From NCBI RefSeq assembly GCF_006402735.1, contig NZ_CP017174.1, forward strand, positions 8,970,001-9,034,000: DNA of 64,000 nt, given 5' to 3'. Position 1 is the stretch's first letter; every line of letters begins with the position of its first letter. This stretch comes from Myxococcus xanthus (lineage in GTDB: Bacteria; Myxococcota; Myxococcia; Myxococcales; Myxococcaceae). A program made the translations under genes and the position numbers. The notes under the pieces were generated by a model, which saw only the letters and a list, made by a program, of their open reading frames with translations, ran no database searches and was not told the origin of the DNA. Positions 41,943 through 53,793 of the stretch are shown in pieces.

Positions 41943-43805
41943 ATGTCTCACTTCCCGTCACGCGACGACCGGCGGCGCCAGCGGCTGTATGCGCTCAAGC
42001 GTGCGCCCGGGCTCCGTCACCATGGCAACACCGCGCTGCTCCAACTGCTGGGCAAGGGCCAGGACGTGTCCTGGGCTCGCGGCCAGGTGCTGTGCCGGGA
42101 AGGCGAGCCCCCCGAGGGCTTCTCCCTCCTCCTGGAGGGCGAGTTGGAGGTCATGCGCGGTGACGCGCTCCTGATGACGCTCCAGCCCGGTACGCCCCTG
42201 GGACTGGAGGCGCTGTCGAGCGGCAGCAACGCCTTCACCATCCGCGCGACGACGGACTCCGAGGGCCTCTTCTTTCCGAAGGACGCTGTCGCGAGCCTGC
42301 TGCACGCGCCCACCGGCGTGCAGGAGCGGCCCCGTCCGCCAGCGGAGGTCATCGCCTTCGAGAGCAACGTGCGCGGCGCGCCCCTGGCCTCCCTCATCGA
42401 GCTGGTGGCGAAGGTCATCCACCGCGACTTCGGCGACCGCGTGCTGCTGCTCCGGAGCGCACCGGGCGGGCATGACGCGCCCGTCACGAAGGGGGCGGAT
42501 GGCGTCCTGCGCGCCACGCTGCCTCCAGCTGAAGCTGGCGGTCCCGGCCTGCTGACCCCATCGGTGCTCCAGCGGCTCACGGCCGAGCACGGCCTCCACT
42601 ACGTCCTGCTCGACGGCTGCGGCGTGGCGGACGTCGGGATGACAGGCAAGACGGCGCGGCTGGTGACGACGCTGGACGCGCGGCAGACGTCGGCTCCTCG
42701 CGTGCTTCCCACCGTGGTGGTGGACCCCCGCCGTGCGTCACGCGAATCAGCGCTGAGTGGCCAGTCCCTGCATCCCCAGTGGCTGCCGCCCTGCCCCTTG
42801 CGGTTGAGCCTGGACAGGATGGCGCGGGTGCTCGTGGATGACCGACCGCTGGACACCACGATGCTGAGCCCCGCCGAGCAGGACGCCCTCTCCCGCTGGG
42901 CCCGAGCCCTCACCCACCGGCGCGTGGGCCTGGCGCTCAGTGGCGGTGGCGTGTGGGGCTTCTACCACGTCCACATCCTGCGCTGGCTGGTGAGCCAGGG
43001 CGTGCCCATCGACATCGTCAGCGGCGCCAGCATGGGCTCGCTGGTGGGCGCGTACTTCTGTGGCAGCGCGCTGGATGGGCACGACGGACTGGAAGGACTG
43101 CGACGGCTGGAGGAGCGGGCCATGAGCCGGCAACTCACCCTGGCCGCCACGGCCGCCATCGTGACCACGTATTCGCTGGAGCGCTTCGTGGAGCAGGACC
43201 TGGGCCGGCTCTGCCTGGAGGAGCTGGCCATCCGCTTCCTGCCTGTCACGACGGACCTGACCAGCGGAGACTGCGTGGCGCTGGAGCAGGGGCCGGTGGC
43301 CCTGGGGGTGCGCGCCAGCGGCTCGGCGCCGGGTATCTGGGGCCCCACGGTGGTGCCTCCCGCGCGGTACGTGGACGGGGCCTTCACCAGCATGGTTCCC
43401 GCGCACGTGCTGTTGAATGCGGGCGCGGACGTCATCTTCTCCAGCAACATCTTCCCCTTCGGCGTCCGGCATGCGTCCCCTCAGCGGCGGTCCGGCCTGG
43501 GGCGCTTCCTGGCGGGACTCAATCCGGTGGCCCGCGCGCTGGACCTGGCGGCCAGTGGCGTGCTGCTATTGCACCGCAGTGGTGACGTGGAGAGCCTGCT
43601 CGCGGACGTCCGCTACGACATCCAATCCGCGGAGGCACCGCTGCTGACCGCCATGGAGTTCACCAAGGCCCGGGACATCCTCGGACGGGCGGCGGCGGAT
43701 GCGTCGCTCGCGAAGCGGCTGGAGGAGATGAAGCAGCACTGGCTCCAGGTCAAGGCCCGGGGTGCCCGTGCCCACGCGCATCCAGGAGGACAGCAAGCCG
43801 CATGA
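41943..43805 (+). CDS. patatin-like phospholipase with N-terminal cyclic-nucleotide-binding domain
   Basis: 620 residues from the ATG at 41943. Residues about 30-115 form a cNMP-binding-type beta roll (QVLCREGEPPEGFSLLLEGELEV, TPLGLEAL), but the phosphate-binding Arg cassette is not obvious. A middle region of about 200 residues resembles the linker of NTE/YchK-type enzymes. The patatin domain (about 320-560) has oxyanion loop LALSGGGVWGFYH, nucleophile GASMGS and catalytic Asp in VDGAF. It should hydrolyse phospholipids or lysophospholipids. Its stop overlaps the KAS III-like start by ATGA, tying it to lipid metabolism. Confidence 0.9.
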   Translation: MSHFPSRDDRRRQRLYALKRAPGLRHHGNTALLQLLGKGQDVSWARGQVLCREGEPPEGFSLLLEGELEVMRGDALLMTLQPGTPLGLEALSSGSNAFTIRATTDSEGLFFPKDAVASLLHAPTGVQERPRPPAEVIAFESNVRGAPLASLIELVAKVIHRDFGDRVLLLRSAPGGHDAPVTKGADGVLRATLPPAEAGGPGLLTPSVLQRLTAEHGLHYVLLDGCGVADVGMTGKTARLVTTLDARQTSAPRVLPTVVVDPRRASRESALSGQSLHPQWLPPCPLRLSLDRMARVLVDDRPLDTTMLSPAEQDALSRWARALTHRRVGLALSGGGVWGFYHVHILRWLVSQGVPIDIVSGASMGSLVGAYFCGSALDGHDGLEGLRRLEERAMSRQLTLAATAAIVTTYSLERFVEQDLGRLCLEELAIRFLPVTTDLTSGDCVALEQGPVALGVRASGSAPGIWGPTVVPPARYVDGAFTSMVPAHVLLNAGADVIFSSNIFPFGVRHASPQRRSGLGRFLAGLNPVARALDLAASGVLLLHRSGDVESLLADVRYDIQSAEAPLLTAMEFTKARDILGRAAADASLAKRLEEMKQHWLQVKARGARAHAHPGGQQAA

Positions 43806-44770
43806 TTCCCGTTCGCATCCTGGGCACCGCCAGTGTCCTTCCCGGCCCCGCAGTGACGACCGCGGAGCTGTGCGCGCGCGTGGGACGTGACGCCGCGGAG
43901 GTGGAACGGAAGACAGGCATCCTCACCCGCCACTTCGCGCCACCAGGGACGAAGGCCGCGGACGTGGCGGCACAGGCGCTGCGGGGCGCGCTGGACGCGG
44001 CGGGGCTGGAGGCCCGGGCCCTGCGCCGAATCCTCTGCGTCACCTCCATGGGCGGCGACGTCACCACGCCCGCCACCGCCAACCGCGTGGCCGCGGCGCT
44101 GGGCCTGTCGGGAAGCTGCGACGCGATGGACCTGAGCAACGCCTGCATGGGCTTCCTGAGCGCCTTCGACCTGGCGGCCCGCTCGGTGGCCACGGGGCTG
44201 GGGCCGGTGGGCATCGTGTCGGTGGAACTGCTGTCGCGCACCACCACGCCCGAGGAGCCCCGCCCCTACCTGGTGCTGGGCGACGCCGCCGCCGCCGCCG
44301 TGATGGGCACGGGCCGTTCGGGAGAAGGCGTCCTGGGCGTGGCCCTGGGCAATGACGGCACGCTGCCCACGGACGTGGTGCTGGAGAACCCGACGGCCAC
44401 CGGCAAGCTGGAGCGGATGCGCTTCCTGACGCCCAGCCAGGAGATGACCCGCGTCGCGCTGGGCGCGCTGGTACGGGCGGCGCGCGCGGCGTTGGACGAG
44501 GCGGGCGTGGCCCTTCGCGACGTCGAGTGGGTGCTCACGCACCAGCCGAATGGCAGCATGCTGGAGGCCATCCTCCAGGCGCTGGAGGTGTCACCGGAAC
44601 GCAGCGTGCGCGTGGTGGACACGGTGGGCAGCGTGGGCTCGGCCTCGCTGGGCACCAGTCTGGACCGGCTGCTGCGCACGCGTCCGGTGAAGCCAGGGCA
44701 CCGCATCCTCCTGGTGGGCGTGGGCGCGGGCGTGGCCCACGGCGCGGTGCTGTACCAGGTGGGCGGATGA
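43802..44770 (+). CDS. 3-oxoacyl-ACP synthase III-like protein
   Basis: 322 residues. Thiolase fold of the FabH group: catalytic Cys in LSNACMGF (about 116), His in LTHQPNGSM (about 244) and C-terminal GVGAGVAHGAVLYQ. The third catalytic residue, Asn in the usual GNTSAAS, is replaced: this protein reads VGSVGSAS. With Cys and His but not Asn, it may transfer acyl groups without normal decarboxylative condensation. ATGA overlaps with both neighbours show tight coupling. Not next to acpP, fabD or fabG, so unlikely to be the housekeeping FabH. Confidence 0.88.
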   Translation: MIPVRILGTASVLPGPAVTTAELCARVGRDAAEVERKTGILTRHFAPPGTKAADVAAQALRGALDAAGLEARALRRILCVTSMGGDVTTPATANRVAAALGLSGSCDAMDLSNACMGFLSAFDLAARSVATGLGPVGIVSVELLSRTTTPEEPRPYLVLGDAAAAAVMGTGRSGEGVLGVALGNDGTLPTDVVLENPTATGKLERMRFLTPSQEMTRVALGALVRAARAALDEAGVALRDVEWVLTHQPNGSMLEAILQALEVSPERSVRVVDTVGSVGSASLGTSLDRLLRTRPVKPGHRILLVGVGAGVAHGAVLYQVGG

Positions 44771-45537
44771 AACAGGCGGGCGGTTGGCCCCTGACGGCAT
44801 GGCTGACCACGTTCCGGCTGCTGCGCCGGTATCACCGCTACGAGGTGGTGAACCTGGAGCCGCTGCTCCGTCCCGGCGCGAAGCTCATCGTCGGTTACCA
44901 CGGGCGGCCCCTGGCCGTGGACCTGTGCATGCTGACGGTGACGCTCCACGAACGCCTGGGCTATCTGCCGCACGGCGTGGCGCACGGCGCGTTCAATTCA
45001 ATTCCGGGCATGCGCACGGTGGCGGACGGGCTGGGCTTCGTCACGGGGGATGACCCGCGGCTGGCGGAGGCGGTGGCGCGCGGCGAGCACGTGTTGTTGC
45101 AGCCAGGAGGCACGCGCGAGGGCTGCCGTGACTTCCGCCACCGCTACCGCGTCGACTGGGGCGAGCGCATGGGCTACCTGCGCCTGGCGGTGCGCTACCG
45201 GCTGCCGATTGTCCCCGTGGGCGGCAGCGGCATGGACGACGCGTACGTGGGCCTCAACGACGGGTACGCGCTCGGCCAACGGATGGGGATGCCCGCGCGG
45301 CTGCCGCTGTGGCTGGGCGTGGGCGCCACGGGCCTGTGGCCCTTGTCGCTTCCCTTCCCCGTGAAGATGACGCAGTGGGTGGGCGAGCCGCTGACGCGCC
45401 ACCTGGAGCCAAACTTCGACGCGGGCAACCGGGACGCGATGCGAGCGGTGCATCAGGAAGTGGCGGACGCGGTGCAGGGGCTGCTCGACAGGGCTCGCGA
45501 CGTGGACAAGGGCAGCACACGGAAGGCGGTGCAATGA
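44767..45537 (+). CDS. lysophospholipid/glycerol acyltransferase-like protein
   Basis: 256 residues. PlsC/DGAT2-like: the catalytic His-Asp is in GYHGRPLAVDL, where His and Asp are six residues apart instead of four (canonical HX4D). LLQPGGTREGCRDF corresponds to the phosphate-binding block 3, and RYRLPIVPVGGSGMDD to block 4. A short amphipathic N-terminus could bind membrane. It should esterify an acyl chain to a lipid or alcohol. Placed between the KAS III-like and SDR genes, both joined by ATGA overlaps. Confidence 0.82.
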   Translation: MKQAGGWPLTAWLTTFRLLRRYHRYEVVNLEPLLRPGAKLIVGYHGRPLAVDLCMLTVTLHERLGYLPHGVAHGAFNSIPGMRTVADGLGFVTGDDPRLAEAVARGEHVLLQPGGTREGCRDFRHRYRVDWGERMGYLRLAVRYRLPIVPVGGSGMDDAYVGLNDGYALGQRMGMPARLPLWLGVGATGLWPLSLPFPVKMTQWVGEPLTRHLEPNFDAGNRDAMRAVHQEVADAVQGLLDRARDVDKGSTRKAVQ

Positions 45538-46361
45538 GGGAAGGTGAGGGTTCCGAGGCGCGACAGTGGGCGCTCATCCTGGGAGCTTCGTCTGGCACGG
45601 GCGCGGCCATCGCGGAGGCGGTGACTCGGAAGCCCGGGTTGAATGTCTTCGGTGTCCACCGGGGCCGGTACGCGGAAGGTGCCGTGCAGTTGGAGCAGCG
45701 GGTGCGGGACGCCGGTGGACTCGGTGTGATGTGGCAGGCGGACGCGTCGTCTCCAGAGGCTGCTGAGGCAGGCGTGGCGGCGCTGCGGGAAGTCGCCGGG
45801 CCCCGGAGCGTGAAGCTCTTCGTGCATTCGATTGCGGGGGCATCGGTGGGGCGATTCCTGTCCGAGGGCGAGGACCGGCTGCACGCGCGGCGCATCCGCC
45901 GGACCTTCGACACGATGGCGCACTCGTTTGTCTTCTGGGCGCAGGCCCTGGTGAATGAAGACATGTTGGCGCCGGAGGCCCGGCTTCTCGGTCTACAAAA
46001 CCCGCTGGATGAAACGCACCTGGGGAACACAGGACTCATCAGCGCGTCGAAGGCGGCGCTGGAGATGTACGTGCGCTACCTCGCCATGGAGCTGGGCCCG
46101 CGAGGACACCGCGTCAACCTGCTGAAGTTCGGCACGGTGATGACGCCCGCGCTGAAGCACGTGTACTCGCCCGGGGCCCTGGCGCGCCTGGAGGCGGCCC
46201 ACGCGAGGATGAATCCCGCGGGACGCATGGGCACCGTGGAGGACGTGGCCCGCTTCGTCACGGTGCTCGCCGGCGAGGAGGCGGGCTGGTTCAACGGCGC
46301 CACCATCGACTTCACCGGTGGGATGACGCTGCGGCTGTTGGACCTGGTGCTGAATCCGTGA
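45534..46361 (+). CDS. enoyl-ACP-reductase-like SDR lacking the usual Tyr
   Basis: 275 residues. Rossmann start ALILGASSGTGAAIAEA; SDR core with VHSIAGAS. The segment around ISASKAALEMYVRYLAMELGPRG, then PALKH and NPAGRM, resembles FabL-type enoyl reductases. The catalytic Lys is kept (SASK), but neither YxxxK nor YxxxxxxK is present: Ile and Thr stand at those places. Activity may be altered. It closes the seven-gene efflux and lipid cluster and is followed by a terminator hairpin. Confidence 0.82.
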   Translation: MREGEGSEARQWALILGASSGTGAAIAEAVTRKPGLNVFGVHRGRYAEGAVQLEQRVRDAGGLGVMWQADASSPEAAEAGVAALREVAGPRSVKLFVHSIAGASVGRFLSEGEDRLHARRIRRTFDTMAHSFVFWAQALVNEDMLAPEARLLGLQNPLDETHLGNTGLISASKAALEMYVRYLAMELGPRGHRVNLLKFGTVMTPALKHVYSPGALARLEAAHARMNPAGRMGTVEDVARFVTVLAGEEAGWFNGATIDFTGGMTLRLLDLVLNP

Positions 46362-46365
46362 GGTC

Positions 46366-46395
46366 AGCCCTGTCCGATGGCCGAGAGACAGGGCT
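46366..46395. terminator. hairpin closing the efflux/lipid cluster
   Basis: AGCCCTGTC (46366-46374) and GACAGGGCT (46387-46395) pair perfectly around a 12-nt loop, four bases after the SDR stop and ahead of the converging methyltransferase gene. Confidence 0.65.
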
Positions 46396-46431
46396 CGGCA
46401 TCTCCCCCAAGACAGACATGCACGTCGGCCG

Positions 46432-47300
46432 TCAGGCCCGTGCGTCTTGCTCCGGCATCCGGAACGACAGACAGTAATAAAACGGCGCCACCTGCTCCTC
46501 GGTGACGTCGAACGCTCCCGGAGGCAGCAGCTCCCGGGGGCAGCGTGGCTCCCACGAGTAGAACGTCATCGCGCGGAACGCGGCGCGCTGGAACAGCGAG
46601 GGCCGGAAGGCCGGGTCCATCTGCTCGTCCACGACCACCAGCGGCGTGCTCGGCTTCGCCACGCGCGCCATCTCCGCCAAAGCCCGCTCGGGTGCCCGGT
46701 AGCCGCCAATGCCGCCCACGTGAAACACCCGGTCGAACGACGCATCCGGGAACGGCAGCGCGTGCGCATCCGCCATCATCAGCCGCACGCCCGCATAACC
46801 TCCAGACCGCAGCCGCCGCTTGCAGTGCTTGAGCATGCCCCCGCTCAGGTCCACGCCCCACACGTCCACGTCGAGCCCCGGCGGCAAGCCATCACGCAGG
46901 AGCGGCAGGTTCGCCCCCGAGCCCACGCCCACCTCCAGCACCCGCACCGGGCTGCCGTCCTCGTGCGGCGTCAGCGCGCCGAGCTCCACACGGCGCATGT
47001 ACCCCGCGCGCATCCGCGCTTCCGAAACGGATTGAAACAGCGGCGTCAGCAGCGTCGTCAGCGGGTCATGCAGCACCGGGAGCCCATCGTAGATGACGCG
47101 CATCAGCCGGTCCGTACCGCGCACCGCGTCCTCGCGATACAGCCGCGCCATGCCCCGCGCCACGCTCCACGCCTCGCCGCATCCACCGCAGCGCAGCCAC
47201 CCGTCGCGGATGCAGCCATCCGCCTCGAGCCCGTGGAACACCAGCGCCCCACCACAGGCCGGGCACGACAGCAACGCCACGTCCCGGACACTCACACCGT

Positions 47301-47304
<4 letters not shown>
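46432..47304 (-). CDS. class I SAM-dependent methyltransferase with N-terminal zinc-ribbon-like motif
   Basis: 290 residues. The N-terminus has two Cys pairs (CPACGGAL near 14 and CGGCGEAW near 39), like a Trm112-type zinc ribbon. The methyltransferase domain follows: motif I VLEVGVGSGANLPL (about 121), acidic VWGVDLS, ADAHALPFPDASFDRVF and a post-motif region. It resembles the UbiE/Methyltransf_11 group. Its ATG overlaps the stop of the large kinase gene (47301-47304), so it is translated from the same message. Substrate unknown; a small molecule or lipid is likely for this group. Confidence 0.88.
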
Positions 47305-50840
<3,536 letters not shown>

Positions 50841-50943
50841 CAGAGGGGGGCCGCCCGCCCCCGATGATAACGGGAACCCCTGGTGGCGGTAGGACTGATT
50901 CCAGACGCACCGTAATCCCCGGCTCACCGGGCAAATAAGGCGA

Positions 50944-50974
50944 GCCTGGGCGGCAGGTCAGCCACTACCCAGGC
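50944..50974 (-). terminator. hairpin downstream of exoD-like gene
   Basis: GCCTGGG (50944-50950) pairs with CCCAGGC (50968-50974) over a 17-nt loop. It lies just beyond the stop of the ExoD gene, upstream of the kinase gene on the same strand, suggesting separate transcripts. Confidence 0.45.
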
Positions 50975-50980
50975 GCGGGC

Positions 50981-51649
50981 TCAGCCCCCGCCGAAGACAC
51001 TGGCCAGGCTGCGCCCCCCCTGCACGGCGCCGTAGATGATGACGATGAAGTAGGTGAGCGACCCCACCGTCATCCCATGCCCCATGAGGATGAAGTAGCC
51101 GTCGCGCTGCAGGATGCCGATGGCGAAGAAGAGCGCGGCCAGCGCGGGCAACGTGTTGCTGAAGGGAATCAGGCCGAACGGCATCATCAGCAGCACGCCC
51201 GCGAAGAAGAGCATGAAGCCGTTGAAGCGGTTCGTGCTGGAGCCGTGCGTGAGCGCCAGCAGCCGCGGCTTGCTCATCTTGTCCACGTACTTGGTGAAGA
51301 CGTCCGCGCCCTTGTCCAACGCCGGGGCCAGGTTGGTGCGCAGCAGCGGCTTGTCCAGCAGCTTCCGGGGCAGCCAGGGCGTCCGGTTGAACGTCACGCC
51401 CACGCCGATGAGGACGATGAGCAGGCCGAACACCGTGGACACGCCCGGAATCGACACGGGCAGCAGGAAGGGGAAGGTCAGGATGCAGCAGAAGAGCAGC
51501 AGGCCTTGCTCACCACACGCCTGCATCAGCTCCCGCACCGTCAGGGATTCGGGCAACCGCGCGGACAGCGCGCGGAGGGTGGCGGAGAGCTGGGCCTGGG
51601 TGTCCGAGAAACCCGTGGACGAAGAGGGGGTGGGCGAAGGCGTCGACAT
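50981..51649 (-). CDS. ExoD family membrane protein
   Basis: 222 residues. A Ser/Pro/Thr-rich N-terminus precedes the ExoD domain: LTVRELMQACGEQGLLLFCCILTFPFLLPVSIPGVSTVFG is the hallmark, followed by RTPWLPRKLLD and helices around FNGFMLFFAGVLLMMPFGLIPFSNTLPALAALFFAIGILQRDG. Four membrane helices. ExoD was named from exopolysaccharide mutants of Sinorhizobium; its biochemistry is unclear. The DUF2378 gene lies 36 bp upstream on the same strand. Confidence 0.88.
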   Translation of the reverse strand: MSTPSPTPSSSTGFSDTQAQLSATLRALSARLPESLTVRELMQACGEQGLLLFCCILTFPFLLPVSIPGVSTVFGLLIVLIGVGVTFNRTPWLPRKLLDKPLLRTNLAPALDKGADVFTKYVDKMSKPRLLALTHGSSTNRFNGFMLFFAGVLLMMPFGLIPFSNTLPALAALFFAIGILQRDGYFILMGHGMTVGSLTYFIVIIYGAVQGGRSLASVFGGG

Positions 51650-51685
51650 TTCAGGCCGTCACTACCACGCCCTCCCCGTCAATGC

Positions 51686-52228
51686 TCAGCTCCAAGCGAT
51701 GTCGTACACCGCTTCCTCGCCCTCCCTCCGGACAATCTGGACCGAGGGGTGTTTGGCCCCGCTGGCCTCCAGCCCCGCCAGGAAGAGCCCCACGTAGAAG
51801 CCCGCCACCACCACGGGCCGGCAGGTCAGCTCATACCGGGTGGGCCCCAGCTGCTCCATGTGCGTCTCCAGATAGTTGGTGCCCGTGCGCAGGTTGCGCG
51901 TCATCCGCGCCAGCATGCGCTGCGGCCCCAGGAGCCGCACGGTGCCTAGCAGCGCGTTGCCGATGAGCGTGGAGCTGAAGCCCTCCACGAAGCGCCGCCC
52001 CACCACCGCGGCGGCCTCGTCCAACGGCGCCTCCGGTGCCAGCGTGGCCGCCGCGACCTTCAGCGCGGCCACCCAGATTTTCAAGGGATAGGCCAGGGCC
52101 AGTGAGCCCCGGGCGTCGAGGCCCACCTCGCGCAGCCGGCCTACACACGCGTCATCCAGGTCATCGCCCAGGGCGCGAAGCAGTCCCTGGAAGCTCTGCT
52201 GGAATACAAGGGGTTCGGGATTTTCCAA
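51686..52228 (-). CDS. DUF2378 family protein
   Basis: 180 residues from TTG 52228; no in-frame ATG lies nearby and the family begins with this PLVFQQSFQGLLRAL pattern. Landmarks of the Myxococcales-restricted DUF2378 family are LVEGF-like RRFVEGFSSTLIG, RMLARMTRNLRTGTNY and CRPVVVAGFYVGLFLAGLEASG. Members are paralogous in Myxococcus and have no known function. Possibly cotranscribed with ExoD. Confidence 0.78.
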   Translation of the reverse strand: MENPEPLVFQQSFQGLLRALGDDLDDACVGRLREVGLDARGSLALAYPLKIWVAALKVAAATLAPEAPLDEAAAVVGRRFVEGFSSTLIGNALLGTVRLLGPQRMLARMTRNLRTGTNYLETHMEQLGPTRYELTCRPVVVAGFYVGLFLAGLEASGAKHPSVQIVRREGEEAVYDIAWS

Positions 52229-52450
52229 GGCGCGGCAATGTATCGCCTGGATGACAGCGCCTCAACCCGGTGGGTGACTGTCTATCGATGGTTATTCAAC
52301 ACCCGGCTTGGGGCGCGGCGTGTGCCTCATTCGACACGGAGCGCCACGCCGCGCTGGGCTCTCGCGACGCAGTGTGATGAAGAGCCGACGGCCCGCGTCA
52401 TCCCGTAGGCTTGCTCGACACGCCGCCCGTCTTCGCTGGAGTCCGCCATC

Positions 52451-53107
52451 ATGAACACGCCCCCTCGTCACCTCTTCGTCGCTGGCGCCACGGGTGCCAC
52501 GGGCCGCACGCTGATGCGACAGGCGCTGTCGCGCGGCGCGCCGCCGGTCCTCGCGCACGTCCGGCCGAAGAGTGCGGACAGCGATTTGGTACGCCCGTGG
52601 CCCCACAAGGCCGTGGTGGAGCTGTCCGACGGTGAGACGCTGGTGGAGATGATGCGCGGCTGCACCACGGTGCTCCAGTTGATTGGCACCATGCGCAAGC
52701 GCTTCGGGTCGGGCGACACCTACGAGACGAGCGACATTGGCACCACGAGGCAGCTCGTGGAGGCGGCGAAGCGCGCGGGTGTGGACCACCTGGTGCTGCT
52801 CAGCTCCGTGGGCGCGGGCCGGCCGGTGGGCGCGTACCTCAAGGCCAAGGCGGAGGCGGAGCGGCTGGTGCGCGACAGCGGCATCCCGTGGACCGTGGTG
52901 CGCCCGCCCGCCTTCGAGGGCGAGTACCACCACATCAACCCCGTGCTGCGAGCCCTCACCCGCCTGCCGCCATTGCGGAACATGCGGCCCATCCACCTGG
53001 AGCAGCTCGCCGCCGTGCTGCTGCGTGTCTCCGAGCAGCGCGCGCCGCTGAACCAGGTACTGGAGGGCGACACGCTCTGGGCCGAAGTCGCTGCCGCGGG
53101 CGCCTGA
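52451..53107 (+). CDS. NAD(P)-binding atypical SDR (NmrA-like)
   Basis: 218 residues. Nucleotide-binding GATGATGRTLM near the N-terminus, then TRQLVEAAKRAGVDHLVLLSSVGA, YLKAKAEAERLVRDSGIPWTVVRPP (the YxxxK-like position is present as YLKAK) and PIHLEQLAAVLL. It belongs to the atypical SDRs that resemble NmrA or HSCARG and are often redox sensors or reductases. No operon partner. Confidence 0.86.
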   Translation: MNTPPRHLFVAGATGATGRTLMRQALSRGAPPVLAHVRPKSADSDLVRPWPHKAVVELSDGETLVEMMRGCTTVLQLIGTMRKRFGSGDTYETSDIGTTRQLVEAAKRAGVDHLVLLSSVGAGRPVGAYLKAKAEAERLVRDSGIPWTVVRPPAFEGEYHHINPVLRALTRLPPLRNMRPIHLEQLAAVLLRVSEQRAPLNQVLEGDTLWAEVAAAGA

Positions 53108-53143
53108 GCCGTCCTCCGGCGCAGGGCCTGTGGAGTACGTGTT

Positions 53144-53383
53144 TCAGCGCAGCGAGTCCCAGTGGCACATGGGGTTGGAGCCGCCGGTGAGCACGCGCCA
53201 GCCATGCATGATGACCCACAGTTGCCGGTACTGGGAGGGGTCCTGGTTGGACCACCAGAACGGTGACGCGTTGGGGCGCTTGTTCAGCTCGTGGAACGGG
53301 CGGTACAGCACCTGCGTCAACGACCGACTCAGGCAAAGCAGGAACAGCCAAACATTTGCATCCGGCGTCATTTCTCGATGCAA
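53144..53383 (-). CDS. small protein of unknown function
   Basis: 79 residues. GC at third codon positions is high after the first dozen codons, which supports coding. The sequence is Trp-rich near its end (PFWWSNQDPSQYRQLWVIMHGWRVL) and has no signal peptide. It is not recognised. It lies tail-to-tail with the NAD(P)-binding gene and head-to-head with the immunity remnant at 53443, in a small variable island. It might be the end of a degraded larger gene. Confidence 0.45.
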   Translation of the reverse strand: MHREMTPDANVWLFLLCLSRSLTQVLYRPFHELNKRPNASPFWWSNQDPSQYRQLWVIMHGWRVLTGGSNPMCHWDSLR

Positions 53384-53442
53384 ACGTTGATTGCTGAGGG
53401 CAGCGCGGCGAAAGGAGTACCACCAGGATCAACTGCGGACGA

Positions 53443-53664
53443 ATGACCCGCTACTACTTGCTGGAAGAGGACAGCGCCGCGACGGCCCGCCACACCGGGG
53501 ACTTCAACGCGACACACCGGTGGAAGCTGCCAGGACTCCTGGCCTGCCCTGGCTGTGGCGCAACGTGGGCGAGCGTCGGCCACTACTACCCCGCTGACTG
53601 GAGGGCATTCGCTTCCGCGAACTTCCGTTGCGATGAGCATGGAGTCCAGCGGGAAGGCCCTTGA
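53443..53664 (+). pseudogene. truncated SitI-like double-CXXCG immunity protein
   Basis: 73 residues. MTRYYLLEEDSAATARHTGDF followed by HRWKLPGLLACPGCGATWASVG matches, from memory, the start of the double-CXXCG (SitI6-type) immunity proteins of Myxococcus, which protect against SitA lipoprotein toxins delivered by TraA/B outer-membrane exchange. Family members are about 220-250 residues with two CXXCG motifs. Here only the first is present and the frame ends after residue 73. No SitA-like toxin gene is adjacent. Most likely a decayed remnant; a short functional product is possible. Confidence 0.6.
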
Positions 53665-53793
53665 AGCGAGCTCCGGCGACCGGCTGGCACAATGCCTTGC
53701 TCCTCGCTCCCCGCACCGGCAAGGTCATGCGCCGAGCCCGGGCGCCGTGCCGGGTGCGCCAGTCCCCCTTCACGGCCAGGAGGACACTCGGTG

